A stretch of 64,000 bases of DNA from contig JARLGU010000021.1 of the NCBI GenBank assembly GCA_031292625.1, positions 1 to 64,000 on the forward strand, in the 5' to 3' direction. Below the pieces are notes generated by a model, which was not told where the DNA came from, made no database searches, and worked only from the letters and a program-made list of their open reading frames with translations. A program made the position numbers and the translations under genes. The DNA comes from Capsulimonadaceae bacterium (GTDB lineage: Bacteria > Armatimonadota > Armatimonadia > Armatimonadales > Capsulimonadaceae). The stretch's first letter is position 1. Each line of letters opens with the position of its first letter. Shown in pieces: positions 54,078-63,621 of the stretch.

Positions 54078-55475
54078 ATGGAAATTCCCGACGACGAAAT
54101 GCAGGTCTGCCTCAGCGTTCTTCAGCGTATCGCAAACGCAAGGTGCACAATTCAGCGCAGCGAGCGGTTCAACACGCTGATCTCAAAGGTCTACCGCGAG
54201 GGCAAACGCTACGACCAGCAAGAGCTAGACCGCCGTCAGAGGGCAGCCGACCGCGAGGTGCAGGCGACCACGGGCATGGTTCAGATCCAGCGCGACGCGG
54301 TTAGTCCGGCCGCGCTCCCGGCCCCGGATGCTCAAACGGACGCCCCTCCGCCGGTGCGCGTGCTGAACCAGCCAGAGGCGTGCTATATCTGCAAGGCCGA
54401 GTTTACCGAAGTCCACTTTTTCTATCACCTGCTCTGCCCAAAATGCGCTGAATATAACTACCGGATGCGCAGTCTTTCCTCGGATCTGAGCGGCCGGACC
54501 GCAATGGTCACGGGCGGCCGCGTTAAGATCGGGCACCAGACGGTCCTGCGGCTTCTTCGAGACGGCGCGAACGTCATCGTCACGACGCGTTTCCCGCATG
54601 CGGCCGCCAAGCGCCTCTACGCCGAACCGGACTCCGCCAATTGGCGCGACCGCGTCCGCGTCTTCGGTCTCGACCTGCGCAACATTCCCACCGTTGAGCT
54701 CTTTGCGCAACACCTGTTGGACACGGAGCCATCGATCGACATCCTGATCCACAACGCGGCGCAAACAATCCGGCGACCGCGCGGGTTCTACAACGAACTC
54801 GTCGCGCAGGAGCAGAATCCTCAGGCGTTCCTGCCTGCCGAAGTGCGCCGGCTGGTCGCCAAGGACGCGCCGTCCACGCTCGCAATCTCCGATAGCTCAA
54901 CCCTGCTGCCATCGGTCATGCCGACGGTCACCGACGTCCTCCCGGCGGATGCCTTCCACGACAATGAAGAGTTGGCCGATCAGCGGTCGGAGAACAGTTG
55001 GCGATTGAAGCTTGACGACGTGGGACCACAGGAGATGCTCGAGGTGCAGCTTGTCAACTCGGTCGCGCCGTTCTTGCTGAACAGCCGCCTCAAGCCGCTC
55101 ATGATGCGCGCCCCGTTCGAGCGCCGCTTTATCGTAAACGTCAGCGCGATGGAAGGCCAATTCGCGCGCCGCAAGACGATCTACCACCCGCACACGAACA
55201 TGGCGAAGGCCGCGCTGAACATGATGACCCGCACATCCGGCGACGATTACGCCCGTGACCACATCTACATGACGAGCGTCGATACAGGCTGGGTCACCGA
55301 CGAAAACCCCGGCCCGCGCCGCATGCGCAAGCAGCAAGAGACCGGCTTCTTCGCTCCCCTAGACATCATCGACGGCATGGCCCGCATCTACCATCCCATC
55401 GCCGCCGGCATCAACGAGCCCGCGGAGCCGTTCTACGGCGTGTTTTTGAAGGACTACGCCGTAACGCCGTGGTAA
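54078..55475 (+). CDS. SDR-fold protein with N-terminal zinc ribbon
   Basis: A 465-residue protein. Residues 1-90 are helical; residues 102-123 contain a CxxC...CxxC cluster (Cys 102, 105, 120, 123), probably a zinc ribbon. Residues 136-460 are a short-chain dehydrogenase fold: VTGGRVKIG (145-152), LIHNAAQT, VNVSAMEG. The active-site YxxxK does not exist in its usual form: Lys 377 has Thr 373 four residues earlier (HTNMAK), and Tyr 369 is eight residues before the lysine. Similar chimeras are seen in other bacteria and plants; no function is known. It is divergent from the MDR gene, and 75 bases before the GH38 gene. The start is moderately certain. Confidence 0.75.
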   Translation: MEIPDDEMQVCLSVLQRIANARCTIQRSERFNTLISKVYREGKRYDQQELDRRQRAADREVQATTGMVQIQRDAVSPAALPAPDAQTDAPPPVRVLNQPEACYICKAEFTEVHFFYHLLCPKCAEYNYRMRSLSSDLSGRTAMVTGGRVKIGHQTVLRLLRDGANVIVTTRFPHAAAKRLYAEPDSANWRDRVRVFGLDLRNIPTVELFAQHLLDTEPSIDILIHNAAQTIRRPRGFYNELVAQEQNPQAFLPAEVRRLVAKDAPSTLAISDSSTLLPSVMPTVTDVLPADAFHDNEELADQRSENSWRLKLDDVGPQEMLEVQLVNSVAPFLLNSRLKPLMMRAPFERRFIVNVSAMEGQFARRKTIYHPHTNMAKAALNMMTRTSGDDYARDHIYMTSVDTGWVTDENPGPRRMRKQQETGFFAPLDIIDGMARIYHPIAAGINEPAEPFYGVFLKDYAVTPW

Positions 55476-55550
55476 TAGGACGCTAGATGCTCGCGCCTAT
55501 GGCGCGCCACGAATCTCGTTTTGCAAGCCAAACTTCTAATGAGGTAAGTT

Positions 55551-57938
55551 ATGACCGAGTTCGCCAATATCGACGAAATCCTCGTCGTGCCGCAATTCCA
55601 CTACGACGTCGCATACCTGCAAACCGAAGAGCAATATTACCCGCGCTGCTTCGACAACTTCCGGCAGGCGATCGCTCTCATGGACGCCAACCCCGACTAT
55701 CGCTACACGATCGAGCAGCCGTTTCTGATCGAGGCGTTCGAGAAGCGATGCCCGGACGACTTCGTGAGGCTCACGGCATGCCAGAAGCGCGGCCAGCTCG
55801 AATTTGGCGGGGCGCTCTACGTTATTCCCGATATGAACATCCCTTGCGGCGAAGCGCTTATCCGGCACGTCCTGCTCGGCAAGCGATACGTCGCCAGCCG
55901 CTTCGGCGTCGATGTCAGGATAGCCTGGATCGCGGATACGTGGGGACATTCGCCATCTTTGCCGGGGATCATGAGACACGCTGGTATCGACACCTATATC
56001 TTCAGCCGCGGAATGCGCCCTGAGCTGCGAAAAGGGGAGTTCATATGGAGAGGCCTGGGCGAAACGGAAATCGTCGCACACTGGCTTCCCGCTGGATATA
56101 GCTCCATTCGCTTCCCGTCGGAAACCGAAATCGAAAACGCGCTCGAACTCAACATGGCGTCCGCGACTGAGGAAAATCTTCGCTCGGTCTCCCAAGGGAT
56201 TCGCAATGTGCTGTCTCAAAATACGGTGTTGATTTGCAACGGCGGCGATATGGCGCCGCCACAGGCGAGTGCGCCATCGGTAGTTAGCCGCTGGCAGGAG
56301 CAGGGCTTGCCCGTTCGATTCGGCAAGCTCGCCGAATACGCAGAGGCTCTGCATGACAGCGCGGCGGCCCTGCCTCGGATCGAAGCAGACTTCAATCCGC
56401 TGTTTGTCGGCGCCCAGGCGTCGCGGATACGGCTTAAGCAGCTTAACAGAAAGCTCGAAAACGCTTTGCTTTCGATTGAAGCGCTTCATGCATCCCTCCG
56501 CATTGGCGGCGCCAACGCGCCAATGCCGCCAATCGAACGCGCATGGAAGATCTGCCTCAAGAACCAGTTCCACGATATCATTTCGGGCACCCTGGTCGAC
56601 GGCGCATACCACGATGCGCTGCGCGACTACGATACCGCGCTTAGCGATGTCGCGCTCGCGGCCGAAACGGTGTCCGGCGAGCACGGGGATATTGCCGTAT
56701 TTAACCCGAGCGGATTTGCGAGAAGCGAATGGATAGAGACCAAAGCCGGCGCTGGGCAAGTAAACGTCCAGCCGTACGGCTGGTCCCCGCTGCCGGAGAA
56801 GGCGCTGCCGGAGACAATCCGCACAATCGCCCCGAACGAGGACATCGTTATCGAGAACGAGTTCTGGCGCGTCGTTGTTGGTCCGAGCGGGGTGATCACA
56901 AGTTGTCTAGACCAAAGAACCTGCGAAGAGTTCGTGGGCGAAAGCTGGGGCAACCTGGTTTATAAACCGGACAACGGCGATCTGTGGCGTCTCGACCATA
57001 GTCCCCTCGACGGCGGATCGTTACAGTCGGCGCTGACGGAGCCGGGGATAGACGATCCGATGAGTTCCGGACCTGACCCGCTCGTAAACGATGGTCCTGT
57101 TCGTCAGGATCGATCCCGAAGCGAGAGAACGCTGGCGCAACGAAACGGGAAGCAGACGGTGACTGCACGGGGAAATCTCAGCTTCTGGCAGAATTCCGTC
57201 GGGTACGAAACCACGATTTCGCTCATAGCGGGCGATCCCGTAATCCACTTTAGGACCGTGTGCCATCCGCATGGACGCCACTACCGCATCTATTCCTGCT
57301 TTGCGACGCCTTGGTCCACTTGCACGGCGCGGCATGGAATTCCGTTCGGCGCGATTATTCGCGATGCTAAGCGCTACGCCGACCAGAATTATGTCGAGGC
57401 GATTGGGCCCGGCAAACGCGGCGTTCGCGTTCTGAATGCCGGTTTGCCAGGCAATGCCGTGGTGGATGGAGTTGCGTCCATTCTTCTCTTCCGGTCGGCG
57501 GCAATGGAATATAAGGCGCAAAGCGACAGTGCGTTCGAGGACGGAGAAGAATTGATATTCGAGTACGGCGTCCGCCCAATCACCGCCGCCGATCCCGGCA
57601 GCGCCGAACGCGAAGGCGAGCGCCTCAACCGGCCGCTGCTCGTCGCCAAACGGCCGGAAGGAGCGCCGCTCACGCCGCCGCTTCTATCAATGCCGCCCAA
57701 TCTCCACGTTGACGCATTCTATGCAACCACCAGCGGCGACATCATTCTGCGCGTGCATGAAGCGACCGGCGAACCAGCGGAAGGCCGCATTGTCTTCGGC
57801 GCCGCCCCCCATTCCGTGTTCGCGTCCGACGGCATGGAGACCCTTGGAGAACGCCTGGACGTCGACGGCGCTTCGATTCCCGTCAAGCTGGGTTCGTGGC
57901 AAATCGCTACGTGGAGACTGCGCTACGGGCAAGAATAG
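55551..57938 (+). CDS. Glycoside hydrolase family 38 alpha-mannosidase
   Basis: A 795-residue enzyme that removes alpha-mannose residues. The N-terminal catalytic barrel shows the metal-binding H-Y-D (His 17, Asp 19 in PQFHYDVAY) and the nucleophile Asp 129 in IADTWGHS, the GH38 A-D-x-x-GH pattern. The middle three-helix bundle (WKICLKNQFHDIISGTLVDGAYHDAL) and the C-terminal beta-sandwich domains follow. There is no signal peptide, so it probably acts on imported oligosaccharides. GAGGT lies six bases before the ATG. It is preceded by the zinc-ribbon SDR gene on the same strand. Confidence 0.9.
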   Translation: MTEFANIDEILVVPQFHYDVAYLQTEEQYYPRCFDNFRQAIALMDANPDYRYTIEQPFLIEAFEKRCPDDFVRLTACQKRGQLEFGGALYVIPDMNIPCGEALIRHVLLGKRYVASRFGVDVRIAWIADTWGHSPSLPGIMRHAGIDTYIFSRGMRPELRKGEFIWRGLGETEIVAHWLPAGYSSIRFPSETEIENALELNMASATEENLRSVSQGIRNVLSQNTVLICNGGDMAPPQASAPSVVSRWQEQGLPVRFGKLAEYAEALHDSAAALPRIEADFNPLFVGAQASRIRLKQLNRKLENALLSIEALHASLRIGGANAPMPPIERAWKICLKNQFHDIISGTLVDGAYHDALRDYDTALSDVALAAETVSGEHGDIAVFNPSGFARSEWIETKAGAGQVNVQPYGWSPLPEKALPETIRTIAPNEDIVIENEFWRVVVGPSGVITSCLDQRTCEEFVGESWGNLVYKPDNGDLWRLDHSPLDGGSLQSALTEPGIDDPMSSGPDPLVNDGPVRQDRSRSERTLAQRNGKQTVTARGNLSFWQNSVGYETTISLIAGDPVIHFRTVCHPHGRHYRIYSCFATPWSTCTARHGIPFGAIIRDAKRYADQNYVEAIGPGKRGVRVLNAGLPGNAVVDGVASILLFRSAAMEYKAQSDSAFEDGEELIFEYGVRPITAADPGSAEREGERLNRPLLVAKRPEGAPLTPPLLSMPPNLHVDAFYATTSGDIILRVHEATGEPAEGRIVFGAAPHSVFASDGMETLGERLDVDGASIPVKLGSWQIATWRLRYGQE

Positions 57939-58043
57939 CCTGCGCCGCAAGCTGCACGGACGTCTCTTGTCCGGCGCCCGCATCGAATAAGGAATATACC
58001 GTCAGACCGTGGTGATGCACGGCGGAGAGCAGTGGAGACGCCA

Positions 58044-58409
58044 ATGGACTCAGCCAATACGCCGGATGCTCGGCTATCAATCGCATCAGAATACGTGATC
58101 AACCTGTTCGCGCAGAATTATGAGGCTGCATACAGCCTCTGCACCTCAACCATTCGGCAATCAGTAACGCCGGAAAGGGCGGCCGCTGGACGCGCGCTGT
58201 ACATAAAGAACTGGGGCGACTTTAAGGGGATTACCGGTTCCGAAGAACAACACTTTTCGAAACCCAACGGAGTATTCGACGGATATTCTCTTCAGTGCGA
58301 GTTTGAAGACGGCATTAAGACGATCGATATCGTGTTCGATCACGAACCGCGCCAAAATGAGATCTACAGCATCGAAATTCCGGACGACCAGGAGTTCCAA
58401 ATAGACTAG
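58044..58409 (+). CDS. DUF3887-like NTF2-fold protein
   Basis: A 121-residue protein with no signal peptide, resembling DUF3887 domains: VINLFAQNYEAAYSLCTSTIRQSVTPE at the start, then the strands LQCEFEDGIKTIDIVFDH and IYSIEIPDD. These are NTF2/cystatin-like folds with no assigned catalysis. The ATG at 58044 has GGAGA five bases upstream; a GTG at 58032 is possible. It is convergent with recQ, 37 bases away. Confidence 0.75.
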   Translation: MDSANTPDARLSIASEYVINLFAQNYEAAYSLCTSTIRQSVTPERAAAGRALYIKNWGDFKGITGSEEQHFSKPNGVFDGYSLQCEFEDGIKTIDIVFDHEPRQNEIYSIEIPDDQEFQID

Positions 58410-58446
58410 CCGGCTTCTTCCGCGCTGCGCCTCTCCCCGGGCCCGA

Positions 58447-60405
58447 TCACCCCTCCGCCGCCAGCCACGCGAGCACGTCGCGGAAGTGCGCGTCCTCCAG
58501 CGCGCCGTAGAGTGCGTTGCGCGTGAGCTTGGCGCGTATGAGCGCCGGGCTGGTTAAGCCGCAGAGAAATCGCGCTGATTGGCGCGGCAGGGCAAGCGCC
58601 GCGGGATGCTTTGCGCGCAGCTGCTTGAACGCTTCTACATCGAGCGCACCGGGTACGTCGTGCTTGCTTGCCGTAGGCTGCAATGGGCGGGCGGCGCCGG
58701 TGCGGCAATGGGTGCAGTGGCCGCAAGGCTCCGCGCGAATCTCGCCGAAGTGCGCGACAAGCAAGTTTGTCTGGCAACCGTCGTGTCCAACGAGGTCGAC
58801 CACCTGACGCAATCGCGCCTCCTCGGCCTGCTCGCGACGCAGGTAGCGGCTTTCCAGCTCAGCCGCGACCGAGTCGGCGTCGTACTCGCCAGGCTGGCGG
58901 TAGTATCGGTGGCGCAGCTCCGATGCGCGCAGCTCGATCCAGGCGTGTTGTTCCAGATACTCGAGCGCCTTGGCAACGCGTCCTCGCGGCTTCCGTAGTC
59001 GTTCGGCGAATTCATCGGGGTTCAGCGTATGCCACTTCGCGCCGAACTTCGATTTCTCGAACAGGTCTCGTACGAGTTGAGCCGGTTCGCCGGAAAACTG
59101 CGATGCGATCCACTCCATGTCCTTAAGCGGCCGGAACTGATATCCCGCATAAAACGGCGTCCCTTGCCGAAACACGCCCAGCAGTTCAAGATACGTCAGC
59201 GCCGTGCGCAAGACGAGCATCCGGATATCAAAGCGAAAGGAAAGGTCGTACTGGCTTATCGCGAACTCGTCGCCCAGCGACAGCAGTTCGCCAACCAGAC
59301 CCCGCAGCGATTCCAGCGTCGGAGTGTCGCCATAGACGAAATTCTCCAGCGTCGTCAGGTCCTCCGCGCACGCCAGCATCTCGACCGTGGAAGGTTTGTC
59401 GTCGCGTCCCGCTCGTCCAATCTCCTGGCTATAGCTCTCCAGGCTCTTCGGCAGATTGTAATGATAGACGTAGCGCACATCAGCTTTGTCGATCCCCATG
59501 CCGAAAGCGATGGTCGCGACCACAATGTGCGATGCCGATTCCATCCACCAGTCTTGCACGGCGTGACGCTCCTCCGCCTCCATTCCCGCATGATAGGCCT
59601 TCGCCTCGAACCCAGCGCTCGTCAAGCCGTTCGCGATCCGCTCCGCCGTCTTCTGCAGCGTGACGTAGACGATCGTGGGGCCTACAGGCCGGTTGCGCAA
59701 GCGAGTTGCGAGCACCGTATCGCGATCGGCAGCGGAGACAGGCGTCGTCGCCAGCATCAGATTGCGCCGGTAAAAGCCCGTTACAATCGCTGCGCTCTCA
59801 TCGATGTTGAACGCCCGGCAAATGTCGCGCACCACGTCAGGCGTCGCCGTCGCGGTCAGCGCCAGGACGCGCTCAGCGCCGATTGCGCGCGCGGTCTCGG
59901 CGATCTTGAGGTAGTCGGGGCGGAAGTTATGGCCCCACTCGGAGATGCAATGCGCCTCATCGACCGCGAAGAGCGAGATCTTCGCCTGCTTGATCATGGA
60001 CAGGAACCGCTCGTTATTGAAACGCTCGGGCGAGACATAAAGAAGGCGCAGTTCGCCTGAGCGGATCTGGTCCGTCACCCGGCGCGATCCGTCGGCGCCC
60101 AGCGAGCTATCCAGCCGCGCCGCTGCAATGTTGCGGCTAAGCAGAAAGTCGATCTGATCCTTCATCAGCGCAATCAGCGGCGAGACAACCAGCGTAACGC
60201 CATCGAAGGCGAGCGCGGGAAGCTGGTAGCAGAGCGACTTCCCGCCGCCGGTCGGAAAGACCGCTAACGCCGCGCCCTTATTGATGATCGCATCGATCAC
60301 CTCGCGCTGGCCAGGCCGGAATTCGCCGAAACCGAAGTGCTGCTGGAGCAGTTCTTGCATTTGCGTTTCTGATCCTAATTTCAGTGCATCCAATGCAGCA
60401 CTCAC
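58447..60405 (-). CDS. recQ: ATP-dependent DNA helicase RecQ
   Basis: A 652-residue 3'-5' helicase for recombination and repair. Walker A PTGGGKS (Lys 56), the DEAH box (149-152) and motif VI QEIGRAGRD are present, as are the zinc ligands in GCQTNLL...EPCGHCTHC. The winged-helix RQC region precedes a C-terminal HRDC-like segment (LRAKHPAALALPRQSARFLCGL). The GTG start has GGAGG seven bases upstream. It is in a two-gene stretch with gadB on the same strand but appears independent. Confidence 0.95.
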   Translation of the reverse strand: MSAALDALKLGSETQMQELLQQHFGFGEFRPGQREVIDAIINKGAALAVFPTGGGKSLCYQLPALAFDGVTLVVSPLIALMKDQIDFLLSRNIAAARLDSSLGADGSRRVTDQIRSGELRLLYVSPERFNNERFLSMIKQAKISLFAVDEAHCISEWGHNFRPDYLKIAETARAIGAERVLALTATATPDVVRDICRAFNIDESAAIVTGFYRRNLMLATTPVSAADRDTVLATRLRNRPVGPTIVYVTLQKTAERIANGLTSAGFEAKAYHAGMEAEERHAVQDWWMESASHIVVATIAFGMGIDKADVRYVYHYNLPKSLESYSQEIGRAGRDDKPSTVEMLACAEDLTTLENFVYGDTPTLESLRGLVGELLSLGDEFAISQYDLSFRFDIRMLVLRTALTYLELLGVFRQGTPFYAGYQFRPLKDMEWIASQFSGEPAQLVRDLFEKSKFGAKWHTLNPDEFAERLRKPRGRVAKALEYLEQHAWIELRASELRHRYYRQPGEYDADSVAAELESRYLRREQAEEARLRQVVDLVGHDGCQTNLLVAHFGEIRAEPCGHCTHCRTGAARPLQPTASKHDVPGALDVEAFKQLRAKHPAALALPRQSARFLCGLTSPALIRAKLTRNALYGALEDAHFRDVLAWLAAEG

Positions 60406-60445
60406 AGCAGTCCTCCAGAAACGGAAATCGAAGCGCTAAATACTT

Positions 60446-61843
60446 TCAATGCTTGAACCCGCTCCCATCCGCCTCAGTTTGCGGCGACGTTACCGGATGC
60501 GCGCGGAAGTAATCGAGCGCCCGGTGCAGGTCCCCGATGAGCATGTCGGCCATATCACGCGTGAAGCCATTGCGGCACAAGATGCGCTGGACGGCGACAT
60601 CCTCGACATTCGCAGGCAACGAGTACGCGGGCACCTGCCAACCGCGCACGCGCAGGCGATCCGCGAGGTCGTAGAGGCTGAAGCCGGGATCGACGCCGGC
60701 CTTGAACTTCCACGTGCAGCCAGGCAGCCCGCCCGCGCCATCGTAAACGATGTCGAACAATCCGGCATTCGCGATCTCGCGCGCAATCTTCTGACCGATC
60801 GCGGCGCTGGTTCCGTGGACGCGTGCGTATCCTTCCCTGCCAAGGCGAACGAGATTATAGTATTGACTGATCACCTGCCCACCCGGCCGCGAGAAGTTGA
60901 GCGCAAACGTCGGCATTTCGCCGCCGAGGTAGTTCACGCGAAACACCAGATCGTTGGGCAAGTCCTTCTCCTCGCGCCAGATCACCCACCCCACGCCGAG
61001 CGGGCTCAAGCCGAACTTGTGCCCGGAGGAGTTAATCGACTTGACGCGGGGCAGGCGGAAATCCCAAACCACATCCGGCGTCAGAAACGGCGCGACGAAA
61101 CCGCCGCTCGCCGCATCGACGTGGATCGGCACATCGATCCCAGTGCGCGTCTGCAGGTCGTCGAGCGCCGCCGCGATCTGCTGGACCGGCTCGTACATCA
61201 GCGTGAAAGTCTGCCCGAGCGTCGGAACAACCCCGATCGTGTTCTCATCCACCCGCTCAAGCACCTGGTCGACGGTCATCGTGTACTGGTCGCGCTCCAT
61301 GGGCGCTTCGCGGATCTCGACATCGAAGTAGCGACAGAACTTGTGCCAGCAGACCTGGACTGGTCCCGTCACGAGATTGGGGCGCTCGATGGACTTTCCA
61401 GCCGCCTTTTGCCACTCGCGCCAGCGCCACTTGAGCGCTAGCCCGCCAAGCATCGCCGCCTCGCTCGAACCGGTCGTCGAGCATCCTACCGCGCTCACGG
61501 ACTCCGGAGCATTCCAAAGGTCCGCGATCATATGAACGCAACGGGATTCAATTTCGGCGGTCTGCGGATACTCGTCCTTGTCGATCATGTTCTTGTCGAC
61601 ACAATCGTCCATGAGCTTGCGGATCTGTGGTTCCAGAGTAGTCTGGCAAAATGTCGCCAGGTTTTGCTTGCTGCTGCCGTCGAGAATGAGTTCATCGTGG
61701 ATAAGCTGATACACGGCATCCGCGTCCTGCTGCGCGCGCGGCATCCGGCATTTGGGGAGGATCGTGCCCGATATGGGCGAAACGATGGCGTCGTGACACG
61801 GCGTCTCGTGATCGCAGCCGTGCTTATGGCGATGTAGCGACAT
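60446..61843 (-). CDS. gadB: Glutamate decarboxylase
   Basis: A 465-residue PLP enzyme that converts glutamate to GABA with proton consumption. The PLP lysine is Lys 276 in [12 protein letters not shown], exactly the E. coli position, and the substrate-site [14 protein letters not shown] is conserved. The C-terminus ends G-S-G-F-K-H, with His 465 in the place of the autoinhibitory histidine of GadB, predicting the same pH-gated activation. AAGGAGA lies 8 bases before the ATG. No antiporter (gadC) is visible nearby. Divergent from a His-rich secreted peptide. Confidence 0.95.
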   Translation of the reverse strand: MSLHRHKHGCDHETPCHDAIVSPISGTILPKCRMPRAQQDADAVYQLIHDELILDGSSKQNLATFCQTTLEPQIRKLMDDCVDKNMIDKDEYPQTAEIESRCVHMIADLWNAPESVSAVGCSTTGSSEAAMLGGLALKWRWREWQKAAGKSIERPNLVTGPVQVCWHKFCRYFDVEIREAPMERDQYTMTVDQVLERVDENTIGVVPTLGQTFTLMYEPVQQIAAALDDLQTRTGIDVPIHVDAASGGFVAPFLTPDVVWDFRLPRVKSINSSGHKFGLSPLGVGWVIWREEKDLPNDLVFRVNYLGGEMPTFALNFSRPGGQVISQYYNLVRLGREGYARVHGTSAAIGQKIAREIANAGLFDIVYDGAGGLPGCTWKFKAGVDPGFSLYDLADRLRVRGWQVPAYSLPANVEDVAVQRILCRNGFTRDMADMLIGDLHRALDYFRAHPVTSPQTEADGSGFKH

Positions 61844-62002
61844 GAGCGTATCTCCTTCGGCGCAGTTGCCTGGGCAATGGAAGTCAGTCCTTCTCCGTCC
61901 TCATTCCACAATCGGCACGCACCGACATCTCATTTGGCGCCGCATGTGGACTGTCCCAGCCGTCAACACGGTTGGACGCGATGTTTCGATTGCCTGCTTG
62001 TG

Positions 62003-62029
62003 GGATATATCGTTCTTAACGATATATCC
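62003..62029 (+). promoter_or_regulatory. Perfect 12-bp inverted repeat before a ribosome-binding site
   Basis: GGATATATCGTT (62003-62014) and AACGATATATCC (62018-62029) with a 3-nt loop sit directly before the AAAGGGAGGG of the small gene at 62045. It may be an operator or an mRNA hairpin, for example one that melts with temperature or salt. Confidence 0.65.
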
Positions 62030-62044
62030 AAAAGGGAGGGTTCG

Positions 62045-62251
62045 ATGAAAATCTCAAGAATCCTGTTGGCGCTGCTTTTAGTTATGACCGTTATGAGCGC
62101 ATTCGCAACGGCAGGCCCGGTGGCCGCATCTCCATCCTACGGCTCAACCATGACATCCGGCACAGCATCAGGCGCCGGTTCGACGAACTGGCGACACCAC
62201 CACAGGCACCATCGCCGGCATGGCCATGGCGGAATAACCATCCGGTTGTAG
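62045..62251 (+). CDS. Small secreted histidine-rich peptide
   Basis: A 68-residue exported peptide. A signal peptide (ILLALLLVMTVMSAFATAGP, cleavage near AAS) precedes a mature region with RHHHRHHRRHGHGG, strongly basic and potentially metal-binding. AGGGAGGG a few bases before the ATG is a strong ribosome site, behind a perfect inverted repeat. It is divergent from gadB; an acid-buffering or metal-binding role in the periplasm is an inference only. Confidence 0.78.
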   Translation: MKISRILLALLLVMTVMSAFATAGPVAASPSYGSTMTSGTASGAGSTNWRHHHRHHRRHGHGGITIRL

Positions 62252-62276
62252 CTGCGGTTGCCTATCAGAAAATTGC

Positions 62277-62310
62277 CGCGCCCGCATTCCCATCAGGGTG
62301 TGCGGGCGCG
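62277..62310 (-). terminator. Hairpin between convergent small genes
   Basis: CGCGCCCGCA (62277-62286) and TGCGGGCGCG (62301-62310) form a perfect 10-bp stem. On the minus strand CAATTTTCTG follows, a fair T-tract for the small gene at 62337-62510; on the plus strand the tract is weak. Confidence 0.7.
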
Positions 62311-62336
62311 ACTGTCTTCAAGCTCAGCGATCTTGC

Positions 62337-62510
62337 TCAGCCCTTGCGTGTACGCGTTTCCGCTCCGCGCCGCTTGCCGGGATCTTGCTGATCACTTCCC
62401 GCGACCGCCTTGGTCTCGACCGCTGTCGTCGCGGTACTGGCGGTAGCCGCCGACGACGACTTGCTAACCTTTGACTTAAGTAACTTTCGTCTGTCGTGTT
62501 TGTCTGACAA
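62337..62510 (-). CDS. Small basic Ser/Thr/Ala-rich peptide
   Basis: A 57-residue frame starting at TTG 62510 with GAGG eight bases upstream, ending TGA just before a strong hairpin with a T-tract on its own strand. The product begins SDKHDRRKLLKSKVSKSSS, continues with an Ala/Thr/Ser-rich middle and ends KRRGAETRTRKG: basic, low-complexity, no hydrophobic segment. A hairpin with an A6 loop (ACGCCC/GGGCGT) lies in the leader. Whether it is translated is uncertain; the terminator and ribosome site are the arguments. Confidence 0.45.
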   Translation of the reverse strand: MSDKHDRRKLLKSKVSKSSSAATASTATTAVETKAVAGSDQQDPGKRRGAETRTRKG

Positions 62511-62685
62511 TGATCTTGCCTCGATTTCTACGCCCTTTTTTGGGCGTTGTCTATAAAGTTGTACCCATTGTCAGTCTGCATTCGGCGCAAATCTTAAAGA
62601 TGTCCCGCAAAACCCTGTGTTTGTTCGCCTTCCCGCGATCCTGTCCGACGACGCGATACGTTGCAGGCCAGCCCCAATCGAGCGC

Positions 62686-63621
62686 CTATTCCGAGACCAT
62701 CGCCAGGCTTGCCGCCCCGATTACGGAAGCGTCCGGACCGAGCGATGCGGTTTTCACAGGGCAGTGATTGGGTCCCTCGAGGGCGCGCGCGCTCAGGACG
62801 CGCCGGGCTGGATCCAGCAGCCGGTTGCCAAGTAACGCGAGGCCGCCTCCGATTACAAACATATCCGGATCAATCGCATTGGCCAACGACGCCAACCCGA
62901 GACCAAGGTATTCTCCGGTACGTTCAATCGCGCGCGCCGCCGCACCGTCGGGATCGGCAAGAGCCTGGCTTGCAATCTCCTCCCCGCGAACTGGCGCTGC
63001 GTCTTCACCCGCGATCTCATGATACGTCGCGACCAACCCCGAGCCGCAAACATAGGCTTCGAGCGTACCCCTATCCCCGCCCGCGTCCAGACGGGCATCG
63101 GGAGACAAATCGATCAGAAGATGGCCGAACTCGCCTCCCGAAAAGTGCGCCCCGTGGTGAATGCGTCCATCAAACACGAGTGCGCCGCCTACTCCCGTTC
63201 CAAGCGCAAGGAAGGCAACCGTCGCAACGCCTTTTCCTGCGCCAAATCGGCACTCCCCCGACGCCAATGCGTTTACGTCGTTATCGACGCTCACAGGCAG
63301 CCCCAGGCGCTCTGAGAGCCCATCAGCAATCGCCGCCCCCGTCCAACCTGGCAGGATATCGGTCGCGCTAAGAACAACGCCTCGCCTAGAATCGATTCGC
63401 CCGCCTGCCCCGGCTCCGACGGCCGCGACCGATCCTCGCGGCACGGACGAGACAATCGTCTCCGCAAGAAGGATCGTCCTGGCGAGGACACTTGCTCCGC
63501 CCTCTCTCGCGTTTGTAGCGATCTGGCGGCGCACAACGAGGGTTCCATCGTCGTTAACCAGAGCCGCCGCGATTTTCGTGCCGCCAATGTCTATCCCAAG
63601 CGTGAGCCGTCCAGTAGTCAT
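62686..63621 (-). CDS. ROK-family sugar kinase-like protein
   Basis: A 311-residue ROK protein: LGIDIGGTKIAAALV (ATP phosphate 1), VDNDVNALASGECRFGAG with the catalytic Asp (in DNDVNA), ALGTGVGGALVFDG, and GGEFGHLLID. The family's zinc motif (CxCGxxGC) is absent: the corresponding stretch is DAGGDRGTLEAYVCGSG, with no cysteine pair. It may be a glucokinase or a kinase for another hexose. Isolated from regulators; the upstream gap holds no clear promoter. The start at the ATG is conventional. Confidence 0.9.
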   Translation of the reverse strand: MTTGRLTLGIDIGGTKIAAALVNDDGTLVVRRQIATNAREGGASVLARTILLAETIVSSVPRGSVAAVGAGAGGRIDSRRGVVLSATDILPGWTGAAIADGLSERLGLPVSVDNDVNALASGECRFGAGKGVATVAFLALGTGVGGALVFDGRIHHGAHFSGGEFGHLLIDLSPDARLDAGGDRGTLEAYVCGSGLVATYHEIAGEDAAPVRGEEIASQALADPDGAAARAIERTGEYLGLGLASLANAIDPDMFVIGGGLALLGNRLLDPARRVLSARALEGPNHCPVKTASLGPDASVIGAASLAMVSE

